A stretch of DNA of 64,000 nucleotides from Pyropia yezoensis (taxonomy: Eukaryota > Rhodophyta > Bangiophyceae > Bangiales > Bangiaceae): NCBI GenBank assembly GCA_009829735.1, contig CM020620.1:6402545-6466544 (forward strand). The letters run 5' to 3'. The notes under the pieces are model-generated. The model had not been told where the DNA came from, did no database searches, and saw only the letters and a list, made by a program, of their open reading frames with translations. The position numbers and the translations under genes were made by a program. This document shows positions 1-9,804 of the stretch, in pieces. Every line of letters begins with the position of its first letter. Position 1 is the first letter of the stretch.

Positions 1-2122
1 AAGGTGGCGAAGCCATTGAATGAGCTAGTTAGCTCAACGCTACCGAAGAACCTGCCTCCCCCAAGTCGGGTGCAGCAGGAATCCTTTGAGACTCTTCGGG
101 ACCTTCTGCTGAAGCCCCCTATCCTGGCTATTCCCAGGTTGGGAGGCCACTACATCCTGGATGTGGACGCTAGCTACGACCAACTTGGTTGTGTATTGCT
201 TCAGCAGCAGCCGGACAAGGAGTACTTGCCGGTGGGATACTTCAGCAAGGGGCTGAACTCGGCCGAGAAGAACTACGGAGTCACCGAGTTGGAAGGATTT
301 GCAGTGGTGTGGGCGGTGACGTCACTCCGTCACTACCTAGAGGGTGAGAAGTTCCTCATCCGCTGTGACCACCGCGCGTTGCAGTTCATCTTTAAGACGG
401 ACTGTACGAACACTCGTCTCAACCGGTGGAGGGTGCGACTGGCACCCTTCAACTTTGATATTGAGTACCGACCTGGCAGGCAATATGCCCTTGCCGACGG
501 CCTTTCTCGGGCACCTACCGAGGGGCTGGACACTAACCCAGTCGATGAGGACATCCCCATCGTGGGGGTAGTCGCGCGCTCGGGTCAGGTGTTGAACCCC
601 GAGGCGCCAGGGAACAAGAAGTACTTGCCCCTGTCCCTGGACGAGGTGGTGAAGACCCAGGCCGAGGATCCCTTCTGCAAGTCGCAGAGGGGTACATTGG
701 ATACAGTGGCGGAGACGCGGTTCTTTCTGGGAGACGATGGCCTCCTCATGAGGAGGGAGGTATTCCAGGGGACCGAACAACTTGTCGTCCCCGCATCCCT
801 CAAGGACAGTATGCTTGAGAGGGAGCATAACGCTCCCACGGGTGGACACCTGGGGTCTAGTAAACTGTACCAGACCCTGAGGACCAGGTACTACTGGCCG
901 TCCATGGTGGTGGACATCTACAGTTGAGTGGCTGCCTGCACAAGTTGTGCGCAGAGCCGTCTGATGGAACGGCGGCCTACTACGGCTATGCTACTGTTCC
1001 CGGCCAAAGAGCCCTTTGCCGCGTTGGCAATGGACATCCTTGGGCCACTGCCAGTGACCGAGGAGGGCAACCAGTACCTCCTGGTCATCTGTGACCGCTT
1101 CACGAAACTTACGCGAGCGATCCCACTGGCAGAGATCACGGCCATGTCGGTCGTGTCAGCCTTCCTAGATCACTGGGTTGCCGCGTATGGCATTCCGGAT
1201 AGTACACTATCGGACAATGACCGCAATTTGCGTCCGTACTGTTTAGGGAGTGCTGGATATGTTGGGGGCTAAGGCAAACTATGCCACCCCCTACCACCCA
1301 CAAACTAATGGGCAGGTGGAGCGCTTCAACAAGACTATTGTTCGGCAGCTGCGCCACTATGTGAGTGAGCACGTGAAAACGTGGGACCAATACATTTCTA
1401 TTCTTACCACTGCCTACAATTCGCAGGTTCACTCATCTACCGGGAAAGTACCCCTCGCTTTTGTGACCCCCCGTCGCGTGCGGTCTGTTGCCGTGCGGCG
1501 GCCGCTCCCAACTAGGGAGGATGGTGGCAGTACGCCTACTCCTACTGAGAGTAAGGCGGAGTTCGCTGCTAAACTTGAAAAACTCATCCCTAAAGTCAGG
1601 GCTGAGACGGACGAAGCACAAAAGCGCTATAAGCCTACCTTTGACAAGAAGGTGCGCAATGCTAAGCATGTCCCCGAGCAGGGTGACTGGGTGCTGGTAC
1701 ACTCACACACCCCAACTGGGGGTAAGTTGGTATTCGAGACGAAGGGGCCGTACCAGGTCCTTCGTACTGATGGGCGGCGCTTCACCATCGAAAGTGACGA
1801 TGGCGTCCGCACAGTGAACGGACAGGACGTGGTCAAAGTTGCACCACCGCCTGCAGGCGACCCAGCTTGGGCGCGTGCGTTGGAAGCGTGGCGCCTACCC
1901 TCACTGCCTGCGGCCAAACAGGGCCCGCAGGAGTACGTGTTCGATAAGTTCATCGACCACGGCTGGGATGAGGACACTAACCGCCTCATGTTGAGGGTGC
2001 GTTGGTTTGGCAACAGAGCCAAGGATGATACGTGGGAGTATGTTGAGGACCTTCCCGCTGAGAAGATCCGGGCATACTGTGTCGGGAATGAGATAGACCC
2101 TAAAAGCCCCTCCTCAACGTGA
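1..2122 (+). pseudogene. Ty3/gypsy chromovirus pol, 3' part, decayed (element A)
   Basis: This is the 3' half of a Ty3/gypsy polyprotein; the upstream half lies outside the window. Visible in order are an RNase H domain (DVDAS, ELEGF, RCDHRAL and LADGLSR blocks, about 150-530), the integrase HHCC zinc finger (840-960), the integrase core with MDILGPLP, a second Asp in SDND and YHPQTNGQVERFN (1030-1340), and a C-terminal chromodomain (EYVFDKFIDHGWDE through DDTWEY, 1930-2060). The copy is broken three ways: an in-frame TGA at 925-927 inside the zinc finger, and two apparent 1-nt losses near 1220 and 1250, so the reading frame moves twice inside the integrase core. The chromodomain assigns it to the chromovirus clade. 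It is clearly related to, but distinct from, the complete element at 36113-45764. It should not make a working integrase. Confidence 0.93.
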
Positions 2123-2233
2123 GGGAAGGCCGAGTAACAGTGCCAAGAGAGTGCTTCAAGTCGAAGTGGTACGCAGAGTGGCTTTGAACTACAGTCCTAA
2201 CCCTGACACTCTCACAACGAAGGCAGCTGCCAA

Positions 2234-4177
2234 CTAGGCATGCATGCTAGACTCTCCAACCCCACGGCCCTCGCCCTCACGAGGAGGCGAGCGGCGAGAC
2301 CCACGTCGATAACGCTCCCCACCAGTCGGCGGGGCCGGCGGCTCCAAGTCGGAACCGTCGCGCCCCTCACGGTCGCGCAAGTGGCGACGACCGCGGCTAC
2401 TCTTCTGCTTAGTTTTGCGCGCAAGTTGGCGACGCAGACGCCGGACCGACTCCGACTCTGACGGAGTCGAGGACTCCGAGACGGAGTAAGACAACTCGTC
2501 TTCCGACACGGAGGGAGAGCGCCGCGAGTGTCGGCGACGACGGCGAGGAGGCGAGTATGCCCGGCTCGCGCGACGTTTGCCACGCCCAAGTGGGGCTGGC
2601 TGGGGCATAATAGCCCCAATGCGAGCCAACTCGGCTGTCGTAAACTCCGCCACCGACTCGCAACTCGCGGTCGCCACTGCAGTACGAACGCGCTCCTCAA
2701 GTTGAGGAGTCTCGGAACTCTGGAGGGTTGCGGTCGACGCGGCCAGCCAGGAAATGGTGCGCACAAACGTGGTGATCATCATCTCTGAAGTCAGAGGCGT
2801 GGCCGGTAACACCAACTTGGGGTATACCGTCAGAAGGGTGGCCCTCAAGTTGGGGGACACCGGGGTGGACGACTCAACGGCCACGCTAATCGGGATGTCC
2901 CCGTGCGGCTGGTAGGGGACAGGAGGGAGCGGAGGGGCACGCCGAGGTGGCGGTGCCCGAGTGTAACTGCGACCCCTACTCGGGGCCCCCGCAGTGGGTT
3001 GAGTCATATGGTCATCATGAGAAGGCACGGCCATCACTATGGCCTTGTCCGGGGGTGGCGCAGTGTGGCGATCCACCCCCGGGGCATACGGGTAGTCCCC
3101 GATGCCCAGCCCCTCTCGTAGTACCTCAAGGCCGTCGTGAAGTTCACGAGCGACCCATACGAGCTGGCGAAGTGCGCCATCGTCCTTGGGCCCACGAGTG
3201 GGGCGGTGCAACTTGTGCTCAATGCTCTCCCACTCGATAAACTTGTGAAGGCGGAGCATCTCCTCAAGTAGAGTGAGTTGTCCTGATGAGCACCCCTCAG
3301 CAACTAGCTGAGGGGTGAGCTGTTCCAAACCTTGGATAGGCCGGAGGGGAAGATGCCAGAGCATCCCCCGCCGCTGGACACAGGGCACCCAGGTCGACAT
3401 GACCTCGAGGAGCCACTGGGTGGCCAACATGGCCCACACCAGGTGATCTGAGCTAGCCGTCAACATGAAGGAGCCGAAGTCGTCGAGCAACCGTGGCAGC
3501 AACGCAACGAACCCGTAGAGGACCTCATCTTGAGGCCACCACTCGGGCTTCTTCGGGTAGTACTTCTCCTTACTGGCAGCGGACTGCTGCGGAAACTCAA
3601 GTTGAGCCGGGGTCACCAAGTAGGGACCTCGCCGGAAGTCCTTCTCCATCCGCACATCAAAGTGATGAGTGTGCGGATCGGCCTCGTGAAGGTACGGGAA
3701 GCGAGTTGCCACCGCGTCCCAGGTAAATGTCGCCAAGTCGCCGGGACCCGGGATAGTTCCCCCGCGGTCCACCATGGCCTTGGCCCGCTGTACGCCTTCG
3801 ACTTCGTCATCGTCCAGGAAGGCAAACTGGTCCGTCCTGAAGCCGGCAGGGAACCCGACCCTACGGGGATACTTCTCCCGTAGGCGGTCCCATACCCGAC
3901 CCATCGCTGTGCCAAGTCGGCCACAGCGAAGAACAGTCAACACCTCCTCGTACAGAGGCCAAGCGGGGTAAAACCACCGCCCCAAGGCCTCACGCGGGAC
4001 AACGTGTCCCGCCTCCGGGGGAGATCCCGCCGTCAAACCAAAGCTGGGTGACGCGGGAGTCCCATCCCCCGGAGCGATCGCGGAGCCCCCGCCGGAAGTC
4101 CCGGCGGGCGCTGCACCGTAGGAGGTGTCCTCCATACGTTCGTCAAGAGAGTCGGTCTCCACCCCCGGGGTCGCCAT
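2234..4177 (-). CDS. antisense ORF (aORF-A) between pol and 3' LTR of element A
   Basis: An uninterrupted 647-codon ORF runs on the strand opposite to pol and ends 111 bp from the pol stop. The ATG at 4177 (MATPGVETDSLDERMED) is preferred; the frame stays open upstream to 4408 but with poor composition. Residues about 40-330 have normal protein composition, with aromatic-rich segments (WFYPAWPLYEEV; KEKYYPKKPEWWPQDE; an ATQWLLEVMSTW helix). The middle is proline-rich, and the last 130 residues are Arg/Ser-rich (RRRRRHSRRSPSVSEDE), like a nuclear or RNA-binding tail. No known domain is recognised, and no signal peptide or membrane segment is seen. The order of a YYPK block and an A-x3-WL-x-EV helix recurs in the antisense ORF of element B, which suggests distant homology. 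Intactness beside a dead pol is notable. The function is unknown. Confidence 0.7.
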   Translation of the reverse strand: MATPGVETDSLDERMEDTSYGAAPAGTSGGGSAIAPGDGTPASPSFGLTAGSPPEAGHVVPREALGRWFYPAWPLYEEVLTVLRCGRLGTAMGRVWDRLREKYPRRVGFPAGFRTDQFAFLDDDEVEGVQRAKAMVDRGGTIPGPGDLATFTWDAVATRFPYLHEADPHTHHFDVRMEKDFRRGPYLVTPAQLEFPQQSAASKEKYYPKKPEWWPQDEVLYGFVALLPRLLDDFGSFMLTASSDHLVWAMLATQWLLEVMSTWVPCVQRRGMLWHLPLRPIQGLEQLTPQLVAEGCSSGQLTLLEEMLRLHKFIEWESIEHKLHRPTRGPKDDGALRQLVWVARELHDGLEVLREGLGIGDYPYAPGVDRHTAPPPDKAIVMAVPSHDDHMTQPTAGAPSRGRSYTRAPPPRRAPPLPPVPYQPHGDIPISVAVESSTPVSPNLRATLLTVYPKLVLPATPLTSEMMITTFVRTISWLAASTATLQSSETPQLEERVRTAVATASCESVAEFTTAELARIGAIMPQPAPLGRGKRRASRAYSPPRRRRRHSRRSPSVSEDELSYSVSESSTPSESESVRRLRRQLARKTKQKSSRGRRHLRDREGRDGSDLEPPAPPTGGERYRRGSRRSPPREGEGRGVGESSMHA

Positions 4178-4501
4178 GGCTCTCCCCAAGTTAGGAAGAG
4201 ACGCCCTGGTTACAGCGGCGCGAGACCCGCCTCGAGTTGAAGGGGGCTCGGATCGTGGGTAAATGGGTGGCCTCCCCAGCGTGGGGCGGCCAAGGGGAAG
4301 GTGAAGGGGATGTGTTGGTGATGGTGAAGTGAGAACCGGGGAGAGCAAGCTGCCGAAGTGGGCAAGCTTGAGGAGAGGGGCGGTCAACGTGACCGCCTCC
4401 ACGTCCACGTTCCGACCTCGAGGGGGGACAGCAAGTCGCGCCCCAAACGCCGAGACGTGCGTTTACGCACCCCCTCACAGGGCCGACCGGGTCGGTCGGA
4501 A

Positions 4502-4516
4502 CTGAGGAGAGGGGAG
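4502..4516 (+). other. polypurine tract of element A
   Basis: A purine-only run (GAGGAGAGGGGAG) lies directly before TGTGGCAG, the usual arrangement of a plus-strand primer next to a 3' LTR that starts with TG. Element B has a comparable purine tract at the equivalent place. Confidence 0.6.
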
Positions 4517-5045
4517 TGTGGCAGTATTGACCTCCAGGTAGGGGGCCAACACGTGCCATGCAAAGGAGGGCAGGCCACTTGCCTGATCCGTTCCTCCCCC
4601 TGCATTTGGGTCCATATTCCGTAAGTTTGGGATAGTTGGCTTAGTAGTAAATCCAACTTGGATTTGAGGGTTTTCTGCATTTATCGTCTTGAATTTTCGT
4701 GTGGCCCGGTGGGCAGGTGCTGGGGTGGGAGATTCTGAGTGGCGAGATTCTGAGGGGACCCTGGGGGGATAAGGGGAGGGACAGCGGAGCTTGGCCCTGC
4801 GTCCCCGTCCCGACCAAGAAACTGTTCGACCACACACCATCTTCTTGTTTGTCAGTGGGGGGATTGCCCCACAACAGGGATAGAGTGTGTGCGACTTGTA
4901 CTTCTTCCGGTTCCCCCGACACGGGAGGCAGCCCTTGTACACCGCCCCATCTTGGGTGTCGCGTGTGCGAGAGGTTTTTGCCACACCCATTACCCTGGGC
5001 GACACCACGCTGTACTCCTGACATTCTGCAAACTTCGGCTGGCTG
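4517..5045 (+). repeat. probable 3' LTR of element A (right end not determined)
   Basis: The left edge is set by TGTGGCAG following the polypurine tract. The LTR of element B, read in its own sense, also starts TGTAGC. The partner LTR is outside the window, so the right edge cannot be set; the end given is only a placeholder based on the roughly 0.5-0.6 kb LTR size of element B. The sequence to about 5350 has no convincing ORF and contains short imperfect direct repeats (GACTGGCTGG-like, 5270-5340). Confidence 0.4.
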
Positions 5046-5603
5046 CACGAAGACCGTCGTCAACTCGCTGTCGGAGCCTTGTCGCGGATGTCGAAACTCG
5101 ACAGCGAGGAACGAGTGACATCGTCGACCAACCACGGGAGGACATCCCTGTCTGTGACTGCCAGAACATTATTCTCTGCGCTGGCCGAAAGCTGGCAATC
5201 ACGGACGAGTCACATGATTAACCGACACCGAGGACACCACACATCCTCGCTGGCGGCTGAGTGCGATATGACTGGCTCGCCGACTTTTGGATTGACTGAA
5301 ATCGGCCAACTGGCTGGTGACTGGCTGGCCGGCCAAGGGATTGATTGAATTTGACCCTCCTGGCCCTTACAGCCGGTCGGACCTCCCGGCCGACCGGCGT
5401 TTGGAGCCGGCTGGTGGGGCGCGCTGAGCGCCATCCACAGGACCCCCTTCGTTTTGGGCAAATTGGGGCTGCACTCCTTTAGTGCGCACGCCCGCCCATG
5501 CTTTGTTCTGAGAGACATGCTTTGTTTTTGGGCCGTTCTGTGCCTACCGGCGGCGCGACGGGGAAACGCATGCTTTGGGGCACCTCGGGTGCTCCGACGC
5601 GAG

Positions 5604-5610
5604 TATATAG
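5604..5610 (+). promoter_or_regulatory. TATA box, tandem repeat unit 1
   Basis: TATATAG lies in the context GACGCGAGTATATAGGGCG and is conserved at the same place in unit 2. A plus-strand promoter is inferred from the motif only. Confidence 0.45.
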
Positions 5611-6013
5611 GGCGTGGGTGTCGGCGCCACCGGGGGAGAGAAGAGGGGCAACTACAGACACAGAGAAAGAACCCCATTTACCCTTTGTACCCTCGATCCT
5701 CACCGACGTGGCGACCCTCTTCCTCCCCAGACCCACCCCCGTCAAGACCACCGTCCTCTTTCCGTACCCTGCCGCCCTATTGGCTGGCAGGGCGCGCTGA
5801 CACCCCCACGAGTACTTTGAGGGCTCCCCGGTTGTGGATGGGTCCTCACAGGACCCCTTCGTTTGGCGCAAACTGGGGCTGCACTCTTTTAGTGCGCACG
5901 CCCGCCCATGCTCTGTTCTGAGAGCCATGCTTTGTTTTTGAGCCGTTTTGTGCCTACCGGCGGCGCGACAAGAAAAGGCATGCTTTGGGGCACCTCTGGT
6001 GCCCCGACGCGAG

Positions 6014-6020
6014 TATATAG
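6014..6020 (+). promoter_or_regulatory. TATA box, tandem repeat unit 2
   Basis: TATATAG in GACGCGAGTATATAGTGCG sits 410 bp from its counterpart in unit 1. No plausible plus-strand gene follows; the plus-strand ORFs at 6300-7200 look like shadows of the minus-strand ORF. Confidence 0.4.
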
Positions 6021-6218
6021 TGCGTGGGTGTCGGCGCCACCGGGGGAGACCGGACGGGCAACCACCGACACAGACCAAAGACAACCTTAACCCTTTAAAC
6101 CCCTCTCGATCACCACCGACGTCGCGCCGTCTTCTTCCCCAGACCCACCACCGTCATCATCTCCATCCTCTTCCCCGCACCCTGTCGCCCTATTTGCTGG
6201 CACGGGTCGCTGACACCA

Positions 6219-8354
6219 TCACGAGTACGTTGAGGGCTGCCCAAGTGTGGGTGGTTCCTCACACCTGGGCGCTCCCGCGGGTGTAGAGGTCTTTCCACCC
6301 TCGCCCGCAGTGCCAGCATGAAGTCCAGCCTCAAGCGTCACCAAAGCTCCGGCCCTAGTGCTACCCGTGACGGGGCGGGGCATGATGGCAACTGGACACG
6401 GGCGAGCGGGCCTCAAATCAGCACCGTCACTCGCATTAGCCAAAATTTGCTTCGCCTCGGTGACCGCCCTTACGGCAGGGCTCATCCGTGCAGCTGCGCC
6501 ACGGCCATCTGCCTGTCTGTGGGCAACAATCGCCCTAGCTCGCAGAAGCCCAGGAGGTAGAGCGCGTGATGGCCGCGCGCCAGCACGCCTGACATTTTCT
6601 GGTGAAGGTGTCGGTGGTGCCGCCGCAGCAGTCCTCTCGGGCCGTCCTTGGGCGCTGGTCAACCGAGTTAGAGAGGCCTCTGGCTGGTCGCTTCTCGGTG
6701 TGTCCCCGGCGGCTTCCGATTTCGCGTCGCCCCCCTCCGCAGGAGCTGTCTCCGGTGAGACCGCATCCGATCCCCCAGAATCAATATCCGCTTCATCCGC
6801 ACTGCTCATTGAAGGGCGTGCTACGCTTGCAGCTACAGTGACCGCGCCCTCGTCCTCCTCCTCCACTGCGTTGGCTACACTTTTTGTAGCCATGAAAGGG
6901 AACCCTTCATCTGGTGAGGCCTCGTCCGACGGATCCGCTGCGGATGGCGCCGCCACAATGGCAGCCGCGGCGGCCGAACGTGCAGTGTTCAGCGCCGCAG
7001 CGGGCACCTCCGATGCGGCGGCCGAACCTGCAGCTAGCGGAGCCGTCTCCGGACCTTCCGGTGCCGATTGCGCCGCTGCCTGCTCAAGCACAGCAGGCGG
7101 CACTCTCGTCATGGCGTCTGCCGCTCGCGAGGCTCGCGGGAGCCTGCGCAAAAATACGGCCATGACCAGATGATCCTTGTCAAGGGCTAGCAAGACACAG
7201 GCTAGACGCAGGCGCCCAGCAGCGCTCAGTGGCGGGCCGTATCTCTTCAGCTTCACGGTCCCCGACGCCCTACCCGTGGCCGCCTCTGCGGCCTTGCGGT
7301 CAACAGTGCGAATGAGACTAGTTAGCACGACGACCGAGAGTGTCCACAGCTCCGGAGGCCCGTCGTCCTCTGCCGGCTTGTGCGGCCACCATGGTAGCGT
7401 GACTCTCACCTCCTGAAAAGACCTGCCGCGCCTCACAGCGGTGTGCACCTTCTTGGTAAGGCCGTTGAACACCTCAACACGGGAGGTGGTGTCGCAGACA
7501 ACAGACGCAACAAAACGAATAGCCGAAGTAGATGGAACATACACCGTCGGAGCGATTTCGTCTGTAGGCGAAGAGAAAACGCGCAACGCATCATCTACAT
7601 CATCCTCCTCGTCGTCTTTGTCATCCTCTGCAGGCACGCAAACGTCTTCGGCCTCATCTCCACCACTCTCACTCGGCGGTGCGTCTACTACGGACCCAAA
7701 CCTTCCTCGCAGCCCGCGCGGCTGCACGGGACAATCGCCGGCACCGACTTGGTTCGTTGCATCCCCGGGCGGCAGCGGTGGCAGCACAGCCGGTGCATCG
7801 ACAAGTAGGGAACGAGCCGCTTCCGTCACAGCTCGCTGGGCGTGCACATAGCGATACGCCTGTCCAATCACAGCGCACGCTGGGCCCTTGAGCAGGCGCT
7901 CGGCCTCTCAGAAAGGGACGAAGAAGATTTTCCCTGCCCGGCCACACCAGGATGCGTGCTGATGCCAGCTGACGCGCTTGTCAGACTCGGTCACCTCCAA
8001 GAGGTGGTGCAGGGCTAGCTCAAGATGCTTTCTCGATGAGCGCCCGACACGCCGCCGACCGACCGCGTTGCAGATCGTCGACAGCACGCGGCCGACCAGG
8101 TTGCGTGCCTCATCCGACACCATCATGCAAACAGGAGCAGGCCGCGTCAGAGGGTCACCACCGATGCAGCACGAACAGCGCGGCTTCGAGTCGAGACGGG
8201 TAGCCACGGTCGCTGGCGCTACGGGCACAGAGTGCACACGGGCACTGCCACATGTCGCGGTCGGGTGTCGAAACGGGCGACGAGAGATTAGTTTGCGCGC
8301 GCTGCCTGTGTGTGAGAACACGATGGAATTATCCCCCCGATGGGCTTCTGCCAT
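6219..8354 (-). pseudogene. orphan ORF with one in-frame stop, function unknown
   Basis: One minus-strand frame is open from the ATG at 8354 to a TGA at 7908-7910, then continues in the same frame to 6219. The protein-like stretches flank the stop: an N-terminal part with paired cysteines (CSCCIGG) and helical segments, and after the stop an acidic run (DDKDDEEDDVDD), a segment with balanced composition (PTVYVPSTSAIRFVASVV to MAVFLRRL, roughly 7560-7160), then an Ala/Ser/Glu-rich disordered tail. No known domain is recognised. The tail enters tandem-repeat unit 2 and ends there, so the natural C-terminus may be lost. It could be a lineage-specific gene, a mobile-element protein, or two exons with a short unrecognised intron over the stop. 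Confidence 0.45.
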
Positions 8355-8770
8355 CGAATGATAATTTCTACATCTCCATTTTGCACACGGCTGGCGCTTT
8401 ACAATTGCGTGCTCTCATTGGGCCACGCTTCCACGTAGTGATCCAGCAGGCGGCATGAAACATGCCATCTCTGTAAAGGATGGCGGGGGCACGGAACGGA
8501 AACAAGCAGGGGCAATCTGTCGTCGTCGCATCCGGTGGGGAGGCTACTGCGTCGAGTAGAGCGCGAAAGTGAGGGCGCCCAGGGAGGCGTGGAGGGCGAT
8601 ATGCCCCGCTCGGATACGACCACCGGTCCGACTGCTGATTGGCCGGCGGCATCCAGTGTAGACTCTACAGTCGTCGATTCCAGCACGCAGAGGCTGCCCG
8701 TATGACCACTCTGACCGCGAATGTAGAGTTGACAAGCGCATCTTCAGGTATTCCTGCACCCAGGCAATAG

Positions 8771-9391
8771 GATGTGTGCTCAAGAGGTGTCTATTGAGGG
8801 TGTTCTTGAAAAAAGAGATGTGTCTGTGATTGAGCCCCGGTTCTTCATGTTAGATGTGCTCCAGCTAGGCTATGTGAGTTGCCAGAGCCGTCCCCGCCAC
8901 CCCCCCCCCCCCCCCCCCCCGGCGCACTTTATACCTGGTTCATTTTTTTGGGTCAATTCCAGTCTCCACAGTACCCCGCAAGCGACCCCTGCGCTGCAGC
9001 ATGAGCTTCCAGCTTCCCTTCGCTGCATATGCACCTCCTCCTTACCCCTCATAGTAGCTGCACACTGGCCTCTCTGTTGTTTCCGGATGCACGCTCCGCG
9101 TGGCGCCAAGAACGCTGGTCGTGGAAGACCGTAGCCAGGCGGGCCGAAAGGACCTCCAGAAAGACCGTAGCCAGGCGGCCTGGATGGGCGCTGCCGCGGC
9201 GGAACAGTTTAATAAATAAATTATCTGTATGCTGATCACCGGTCCCGCCGTAGCCAGGCGGGCCTAAAGGTCCTGGAAGACCGTAGCAAGGCGGAAAGAG
9301 GGCGACGGGGGCGGAGCAGATGACGGATGGAGGAGTTGGGGCGGAGCTGGTGAGGGGGGCCTGGGGGGGGCAACAGTACGCGAGCATTTGC
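8771..9391 (-). repeat. dispersed repeat, copy 1 (inverted relative to 59567-60181)
   Basis: About 620 bp matches the region 59567-60181 in reverse complement. Shared blocks include GGTGTCTATTGAGGGTGTT, a G/C homopolymer near a GGCGCACTTTATA-like segment, GTCCTGGAAGACCGTAG, CAGCGCCCATCCAGGC-like segments and an AT-rich GTTTAATAAATAAATTA core. Inside are four copies of a CCGTAGCCAGGCGG motif (about 9129, 9165, 9247, 9281). No ORF is convincing. Substitutions and small indels show that it is an interspersed family rather than a recent duplication. The strand is given in the sense of the tRNA-like boxes it contains. Confidence 0.85.
8828..8872 (-). other. tRNA-like A and B box pair (Pol III-type promoter) in repeat copy 1
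   Basis: Read on the minus strand, TAGCCTAGCTGG (8872-8861) fits an A box and GGCTCAATC (8836-8828) fits a B box, 36 nt apart. The flanking arms do not form a tRNA cloverleaf, so this is not a tRNA gene. It looks like a degenerate tRNA-derived head, as in a SINE. Copy 2 keeps both boxes. Confidence 0.4.
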
Positions 9392-9804
9392 GGGTGCCTT
9401 CCCCCGACTCGTGGCTATTATTGGCGCAAGGTCGCGCCGTGGCGGCTTTGTTGGCGGGAATGAAGATAGGCCTCAATATCTGAGAATGGACATGAATTGA
9501 TATGATATTGGCCTCACTTGATGTAGTTTGACATCGTTTGCATGACTTGGCAGGAGTGTTGTCGTGTAATTATTACGCAAGATCGAGTGCCTTCTTTCTC
9601 TTTTCAGTGGATCGAACTTGTCTCCGCCCCACCCAGTATTGACCTTGTCGCATCGTCCGCGACATGACGCTCTTTCTCTTATCCCCGTCCAGCACTCCCT
9701 ACTGACTATTGCCGTGGCCGTCGCTGCGCCGCCCCACCTCCTCTCTCTGGAGCTGGGCTGCGCCGTTTTGTACCCGCTCGTGTTGTCTCTGCCGCCTTGG
9801 CTCC
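9392..9804. other. no gene seen; region upstream of CPSF2
   Basis: This stretch is less GC-rich than its surroundings. It lies between the dispersed repeat and the CPSF2 start. No clear TATA box or ORF is visible; it presumably holds the CPSF2 promoter and 5' leader. Confidence 0.5.

Larger units (their letters stand above)
1..4516 (+). mobile_element. Ty3/gypsy chromovirus element A, internal region (5' end outside window)
   Basis: The stretch from the window start to the putative 3' LTR at 4517 has the plan of a Ty3 element: pol on the plus strand to 2122, a 111-bp gap, an antisense ORF on the minus strand (2234-4177), then a purine-rich tract immediately before a TGTGG LTR start. The same plan, mirror-imaged, is seen in the complete element B at 36113-45764, which supports including the antisense ORF in the element. 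The 5' LTR, gag, protease and reverse transcriptase would lie left of base 1. The pol is disabled, so this copy is old or at least non-autonomous. Confidence 0.75.
5434..6264. repeat. two-copy tandem repeat, period about 409 bp, each with a TATA box
   Basis: Unit 1 (about 5434-5842) and unit 2 (about 5843-6264) align over nearly their whole length. Shared blocks include CACAGGACCCC, GGGGCTGCACTC, TTAGTGCGCACGCCCGCCCATG, CTACCGGCGGCGCGAC, GACGCGAGTATATAG, GTCGGCGCCACCGGGGGAGA and CGAGTACTTTGAGGGCT-like ends. They differ by scattered substitutions, so this is not an assembly duplicate. Each unit resembles a promoter or LTR fragment, with a TATATAG box followed by a pyrimidine-rich stretch. No ORF of its own is seen. 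It may be a tandem LTR remnant or a duplicated promoter. The 3' end of the minus-strand ORF at 6219-8354 runs into unit 2. Confidence 0.85.

Noticed and set aside
6358-7173. Plus-strand ORF downstream of the TATA-bearing tandem repeats
   Set aside because: An attractive promoter-gene pairing, but the protein is the mirror of the minus-strand ORF and has poor composition.
9129-9295. CRISPR-like array
   Set aside because: Only four motif copies with irregular spacing, inside a eukaryotic dispersed repeat; no cas genes.
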